DNA of 64,000 bases, from the NCBI GenBank assembly GCA_027475525.1, contig JAMWFC010000107.1, forward strand, positions 627,963 to 691,962, read 5' to 3'. This stretch comes from Macrolepiota albuminosa. Lineage: Eukaryota > Basidiomycota > Agaricomycetes > Agaricales > Agaricaceae. Under the pieces are notes generated by a model. The model ran no database searches. It saw nothing but the letters and a program-made list of their open reading frames with translations, and was not told the origin of the DNA. Positions 58,339-64,000 of the stretch are shown here, piece after piece. Each line of letters starts with the position of its first letter. Position 1 is the stretch's first letter. The position numbers and the translations under genes were made by a program.

Positions 58339-61300
58339 TATGAAACAACCGGCAATGCAGTAAGGATTTGTAGAAGGGAGCTCCGAATGAGAGGTATTCT
58401 AAGCTCATTGACATTGGTAACTGTAAAACCCAAAAGAATGGCGGCGATATTTGAAATAACCCATATTCCACAGTCAACTCCATTTGTTTGTCGTGAATCT
58501 ATAATAGTAGGTCGAGCAATCCAACTAGAAGTGATCACATGTAGTGAATGGCCATTAATATTGGCCAAAAAGATTAAACGAGCTATGAATCGCATGATAT
58601 CCTATTCATGTGTTAACATTTGAAATACTGAACCTAATCCAGTATACATACCTTAATTTCAGTAGCCCATGGTTCTCGTTGTGCAAAACTATCGAAGAGA
58701 TGGATCTCACCAACATGTGGAAGAATAGTACACATGACCCAATGTTCAGTAGTTGGGCGATGTATTGGTAGTATCCAGACGTTGTGTTTCCAGTACTCAG
58801 TGTAGCGTGTTCGCCGCCAAATTTCACTGTCACTTGCATTGTGTTGAATCATAACAAGATCAAATGTAGAAAAAATGGCGCATTGTTGACTAAATTGGCA
58901 TGTGGTCCTGGTTGATTCAGAAAACTGTAGCTTTAATAAAGCAGCTATTCCATTAATGCATATGTTGTTGAGCCGAGTTGTTGGTGAAGACAGCATTTCA
59001 AGTTCCCGGGAGCTGAAAATAAACCGTCCATTCCGATAGGGAAAATATCGTGCTATTGAAATGGGAGCAAAGTTGTCAAAGGTTGAAAAAGAAAGTTCTC
59101 TAAGAAGATCTTCATGGAGATTTAGCTGTACCTATGAGCAAGTCAGTAAACAATTAAAGTGCATAAAATACCACATACTGGCAGCTGCCATATCAAAGTA
59201 ACATTGATGTCTGAAGCCGGATTCTCCATCACCTCATTTTCAGTCGCTGTCTGCAATAGGTAATCATCAAGCAAGATGTCGTCTGTGTTTCTCATCGTGG
59301 AGCCATCATAATCGTTGAGGTTGTCTTCATCATCAATGCACTCCTCTTGCTCTTGTAAGGTTACTAGTTGAGGCACTGGTTCTAGTACTGATGAATTGTG
59401 CAGGTTGTAATCAGATTGTGCAAGCAATTGTGCAGCTGCCATAGCACTAGTGACAAGAGCATCGAAAATTGATTGAGGAGTAAAAGGAGTGGGCCACAGT
59501 GAGCAGAGGTGGAGAAGGTGAGAACGTCGCTGTTGCAGAGGTACAGTAAGATTTTGATCTGTTTAGTATCATGAATTATTGTGTGACAGCAAGAATAAAG
59601 AACGTACTTGAAGGTTGACGCAAAGCAAGCTCCACAGCTGTCAGCTCACGACTGAACCATCGAAAAAGATTGGCAGCTTCTAATTGTAGTCGCCGATGCT
59701 CCTCCGCACACCGATCAACCTTCAACAGTGCTCGAATACCTTGGCGTACATTGCTATCACTAAGCCAGCGAGGGACCTCTTCCATGGGATTGCTTATCCA
59801 CACATCCTCCATCAGGTTGGAGGCATCACGTAGTGGTCTCAATTCTGTTGGTAAAGCCTCTGGAAGAGGGATGGCCCACTCTGATTTATTCATGGATGCG
59901 AGTGTTGCACATATATCGTTATACTTACATAATCCTGCCATAAGTGCTGGAGCTCGTCTCTTTATTGCAGAACGAGTAGCTTGATGGAGTTTAGTACCTG
60001 CATTGCTATAAGCAGGTGGATAGAAGAAAGAAATAAAGATGCACCTAATGCTTGATCACGACCTCCTGAAGCCCGATCGAGACGCTCCCACTCAAAAAAG
60101 CTACCAACTGCACGCTTTCGAATGTTGATCTTGAGATCACGAGCAATCAAGAGGTGCTTGACAAACTCAAGATCGACTCCACGCAGTTCAGGATATGTGT
60201 CCTGGATACTGAGGCTTGAATACAATTCTTCGATGTTGTCTTTGACACGCTCATGCTGTTCTTGAAGGATGTTCAAGATTCGTAGAGAATCTGCAGATGG
60301 TAGCGTTTTTGCAAGTGTTGAACGAGTTATTTGTAGAGTCTTCTCGCATGTTTCTAGATCACCTTGAAGGGCTAAAATAGTATCAAGTTCTTTCTTGAGG
60401 CGAACTGGTGCCTCTAGTACTGGTTAGAGAAAAGCAGCAGAAATAGAGGCTGAGCATAACTTACGAGCCCTTATTGACAACTCAGAAGTCTGCTGTAACT
60501 CCCATTCAGAACGCAGGACCGCTACCTCAACTCCACAGGATGCTAGAATCTGACACGCCTTCAGACCTTGATCATTTACACCCTTAGTGAGTCGGCGACG
60601 AATCCATGGACCAAGGTCATCACGTAGTTCTGAACCAATTGAGTTGACCTGCCGATCAACAATATACAGGCGTCGGGATCTCTGAAAAGATTTAGCAGCT
60701 AGAAAGCATCAAATACATAAGAGACACTTACACCACATGCCCTTGTCACTGCAATAAGCTTCCGCATACGTGACCAGAGACGTTCAACACCCTCACCATC
60801 AGTTAAACCTAGACCTGTGCGAATTCGAGGATTATTAACAATCTGGCAGGCCCATTGGTGAACAAATGCATGCATAGCGCTGGTCGCAAACATGGGGCGC
60901 CTCATGATATCAGGAGAGAGAAAATTGTACTAAAGATTTGATCCCCTGAGTTTAGAGTGCAAAAGAAATATAAAAATTGCTCACTGCATGGAGACTGCGG
61001 TCTAGAACACATCCGACATCATAAAGTACAGACACAGTTGCTTGTGGAGGAATGAGAGCAAAGAGATGCTCGATCATTGCCATAGCATACTTTTGTTGTT
61101 CACCTGGCATATCAATATTTGTTAAAAATATTGGAATATCGTGGCGACAGACAAGAGCCATAAGACCACTATCATCAAACCTCTCCATATTCGTCTTGAT
61201 GTTAGACCCACTACCAGCTGTATGTGAAGATTCACATTCATCAATAGCTTCATCTGGGACAACTAATTTTTGAGGACGAGGTTTTGGTGCTTTTCGAAGC

Positions 61301-62736
61301 TTGTCCATTCGCTGGCCAATGTTGTCAACAAAGTCCTTTGGCAGGATATAAACAGGCTCGTAGAATTTGGGTGAATCCCCTGCCGACCGCAGGTGCCGAT
61401 GATTAAAGTTACCATCTACACATACATTTATATCTCCTCCGCTAAGAGAGACAATAAATCAAACTGGCATTAGTTTCAAGTTGGAATGTCTTACTCATGT
61501 TCCAATGATCGGCCAAAAAGATCACCTCCAAAACATGCAGGACATCTCTGTCGTAGGATTCGTACGCATTCACCAGGAGTCAAATGCGTTGACGAGGATG
61601 TTATAGATGGGGACTGAGGTGACAATAGAGGACCTAATAGCGGCTGTGGCATAGTCGTATTGTTGCTGGCGATTGCAGGAGATGTCAGAGTCCCACAACT
61701 CTGTGCACGAATGTCCGCATTGAGGATAGCAGTATCGACACCTTGCTCTATTCGTATTTGCAAATTGTCATACCATTGAGATGTGTAGCCTAATCCTCGA
61801 CGGAATGGATCTTGAACTGGTGCTCCCTGCTCCACGAATGTTCAATCTCATGTCCTTTGATCAATGAAAATAGACATACCTTCTTGTCGGTGACAACAAA
61901 GCCCCTGCGCACATAGAAGGTATTTAATGCGCTTGCCATAGCATTCACTGCATCGCATGATTTCTCAAACAGCGCACGATAGAAATCAAGAAGATGGACT
62001 GAAATTGCAATTCTTGGATGTAATGGAGCAGTAGGGAACAAGCCATTTAGTATCAGTACATAGGGCAAGTCCTCGCAGCTGCACCAAACAACTGTGAGCT
62101 TTTCAAAGTCTATCATGAATGAGCCAGCTATCAGAGATTCGACTGCAGGAGATACTCACAGTCTTGAAACAAGCAGAGCACTTCATTGGTCCTCATAGTA
62201 CAACTGCCACCAGTCCTACACCTCGCCCTTAAGCTAAGAACCCTCTCTGGGATCTTGCCGATCGACTTTGAGATGTATTCAAGACAAGGTGTTACCAGTC
62301 GAGTCAAAAGGTTGTCCCAGTTTGAGTACAGGTCCTTCGCAGCCTGGTTTGGCACTGTACGTCGAGGAACACGTTGGTCGGCTTGAGTTGTAGGTAGCGT
62401 GTCATGAGTGAACGGATAGTCGTCAATCCATGTACTGGGTAAGTCATCAATAAGCATATTGGGTGTGTCGTCAGTGAGCGAATCGAGTTCGTTGATAGAT
62501 GAAAGGTGGCTTGTCTCGGGCTCGGTAGTGCTAGTGACGGCTGGGGATTCAACTTCACGTTTTTTAAGTTTTTCAATCTTCTCCCGGAGCCTTGCAATCT
62601 CCTCCTGGTGACCCATGAGCCGAACATAAGTAGTTGTCTTCCCTTTATCCCGGCGCTTTATTGGAGACCTAAAGATCTTGCCTAAGTCCCCAGTCGCTGG
62701 CTGTTGACCGCGTGTTGGCAGCTTGGGTGGGGGCAT
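58339..62736 (-). CDS. KDZ-superfamily transposase fused to Ulp1-type protease domain
   Basis: ATG at 62736. A coiled-coil N-terminus (EEIARLREKIEKLKKRE) is followed by a Cys-containing region (RCRTGGSC ... CSCEDLP) and FPTAPLHPRIAISVHLLDFYRALFE, the usual KDZ N-terminal signature; then DPFRRGLGYTSQWYD and RCPACFGG. Catalytic residues: Asp in VCVDGNFNHRHL (about 61414), Asp in LYDVGC (about 61017) and Glu in LTDGEGVERLWSR (about 60800), preceded by HAFVHQWACQ. After about 400 helical residues and an acidic linker, a C48/Ulp1-like domain follows: His in TEHWVMC (about 58740), Asp in HLFDSF (about 58690), Gln and Cys in SRQTNGVDCGIW (about 58475). All key residues of both parts are present. It should mobilise DNA; the protease could act on SUMO or ubiquitin-like conjugates or on the transposase itself. 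Several short introns interrupt it. Terminal repeats were not found. Confidence 0.85.
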
Positions 62737-62793
62737 TGTTGGAAAGAGTGGACAAAGACTTACATCAAAAAATTCCTAAGTCATCAATGGATC

Positions 62794-62947
62794 AGAGGTC
62801 TGGGATTCACGGTGTGGAGGTGCGGTTGGAGGTATGAGCAGAGGTCGCGGTATGGAGGTAGGTATCACCAAGAGGTCTGGGATTCACGGTGTGGAGGTGC
62901 GGTTGGAGGTATGAGCAGAGGTCGCGGTATGGAGGTAGGTATCACCA
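62794..62947. repeat. 77-bp tandem duplication, locus 19
   Basis: Units 62794-62870 and 62871-62947 match by eye, just upstream of the KDZ transposase start. Confidence 0.92.
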
Positions 62948-63858
62948 CATTTCACCCGGTATCGACAGATCTGATACGGTCCTATATTTAGAAATAGAAG
63001 CTCAAACGCTCAACCGGTCGTCTCTTAGGCATATTAATTGTAACACAAACAACCACCCTAATCTGCCATCAAGAAGCAAATACCGACCTGCCTTAGGTGT
63101 GTAATATACGGCGGAAACCACAAGGCCCGGTCTTGGTCGATTCATAGGAAGATTGGTGCTCACATGTTCAAGAGGAGGCCCGTAGTCCCATTTATGATGC
63201 TAACCTGAACTAACACCAAGTTAGACAGATACTGGTAGATTCCATATACTAAACATTGTTGAGGAATGCCCTGTCCTAATCATCCGATAAGTCGTTATAT
63301 TTTTTCTATTCTATTTTGTTTGCTATATTTACTAAGCTACTGCCTCATGGTGACGCACCACTTGAGGTGGTGCATAATCGGTATTTGTTCCACTTTACTT
63401 CCAAACCTTAAATCTTTTTTGGTAGATAATTTAGACATAGGAGACGCAAACCCTCAGTCAACCACATATACTTGGAGTGACTGAGGGTAAGCGTGTCCAC
63501 TTACATTTACGTATAAACTTAGCTTACTATACCCTGTAGACTTACACCGTAACTCTACAGGTAATAAACTGAGTCAACCACATATACTTGGAGTGACTGA
63601 GGACTTACACCGTAACTCTACAAACATGATGATTAACCTCCAAGCTTATGAGACAGCTGCAGACGACAAACGTAAAAGTAATTCGATCCTTGGAGACAAC
63701 GCCGGATCAACACGGGCCGCTTCTTTGATCTGTGCTTTTCTTGGCCTACCTCGAGAAGAATCATCACATGAACAACATTGATTTCAGCATGGTTGAAATG
63801 TTCTCCGCAGCATGGTTGAGATGTTTTCCGCAGCACCTGTTGAATTCTATCGTTAACG
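62948..63858. other. Intergenic with upstream region of the last gene
   Basis: No gene. From about 63690 to 63850 the sequence resembles the duplicated promoter at 47210-47280 (gatcaaaacggaccgctttt versus gatcaacacgggccgcttct, then catggttgaaatgttctc), matching the relation of the genes that follow. Confidence 0.5.
63450..63605. repeat. ACCCTCAGTCA hairpin and 117-bp-spaced direct repeat
   Basis: A perfect 11-bp inverted repeat, ACCCTCAGTCA/TGACTGAGGGT (63450-63488), encloses accacatatacttggag. The segment gagtcaaccacatatacttg and following bases recur 117 bp downstream, as does ttacaccgtaactctaca. Confidence 0.65.
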
Positions 63859-64000
63859 ATGTTCGCTTACCTCCCCAAGGTCCTCCTCTCCGGCTTGTTG
63901 GTATCTCAAGGCTAATCAGTGCAACTTGCTTGTATGGGCCGTTGCTAGCACGGCGTGACCAAGATCTACCTGCCGAATTTGATCAAAACGTCGACGATAC
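63859..64000 (+). CDS. First exon of a second GPI-protein family gene, cut by window edge
   Basis: ATG at 63859 opens MFAYLPKVLLSGLLVSQ, nearly the same signal peptide as the gene at 47595, and ggcttgttggtatctcaag is shared at DNA level before the intron. Here the splice donor reads GCTAAT instead of GTAAAT, so a GC donor or a lost splice site is implied. The remainder lies outside the window. Confidence 0.5.

Noticed and set aside
455..62947. The 77-bp duplications as minisatellites or CRISPR-like arrays
   Set aside because: There are always exactly two copies with no spacers, and the sequence differs completely at each locus.

Overview
The window is nuclear DNA of a filamentous basidiomycete fungus, most likely an Agaricomycete. 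The evidence is short GT-AG introns of about 45-60 bp in almost every gene, a KDZ-superfamily transposase, a Ty3/Gypsy element of the fungal FIDD type, a phospholipase D1 gene with many small introns, and several protein types I recognise as common in mushroom-forming fungi. Family names come from motif recognition; no database search was possible.

Layout. 0-7.5 kb: a ubiquitin-hydrolase-like fragment, then a large minus-strand JmjC-type gene (1544-6612) lying between two inverted 202-205 bp CACTA-like MITEs, each with its own 3-bp target duplication. 9.4-13 kb: a decayed Tad/L1-like LINE and a foldback repeat family. 13.5-28.5 kb: two uncharacterised genes in head-to-head orientation. The first intron of the minus-strand gene holds an 11.3 kb young Gypsy element (15104-26394, 951-bp LTRs with two differences seen by eye). 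Between pol and its 3' LTR this element carries an antisense, six-exon gene for a 661-aa protein with a Cys6 zinc-binding motif. 28.5-35.3 kb: AT-rich, repeat-filled DNA with one tiny-exon coiled-coil gene and a phospholipase D pseudogene. 35.7-48.5 kb: the most ordinary host-gene region (multi-pass membrane protein, phospholipase D1, a tyrosine/tryptophan/glycine-rich secreted protein, an intron-containing tRNA-Arg, a DM9/DUF3421 protein, GPI-anchored cysteine-rich proteins). 49.5-62.7 kb: a KDZ transposon neighbourhood with a KDZ transposase fused to a Ulp1-type cysteine protease and two likely companion genes. The window ends at the first exon of another member of the GPI-protein family.

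The strongest window-wide signal is 19 tandem duplications of unrelated sequence, each with a period of exactly 77 bp and exactly two copies. They cluster in repeat-rich stretches, and where they fall in coding sequence the reading frame is continuous if only one copy is counted. I read this as a probable assembly artefact (unmerged 77-mer overlaps). It matters because it artificially breaks the JmjC gene, the Gypsy gag-pro and pol frames and the host gene around the Gypsy.
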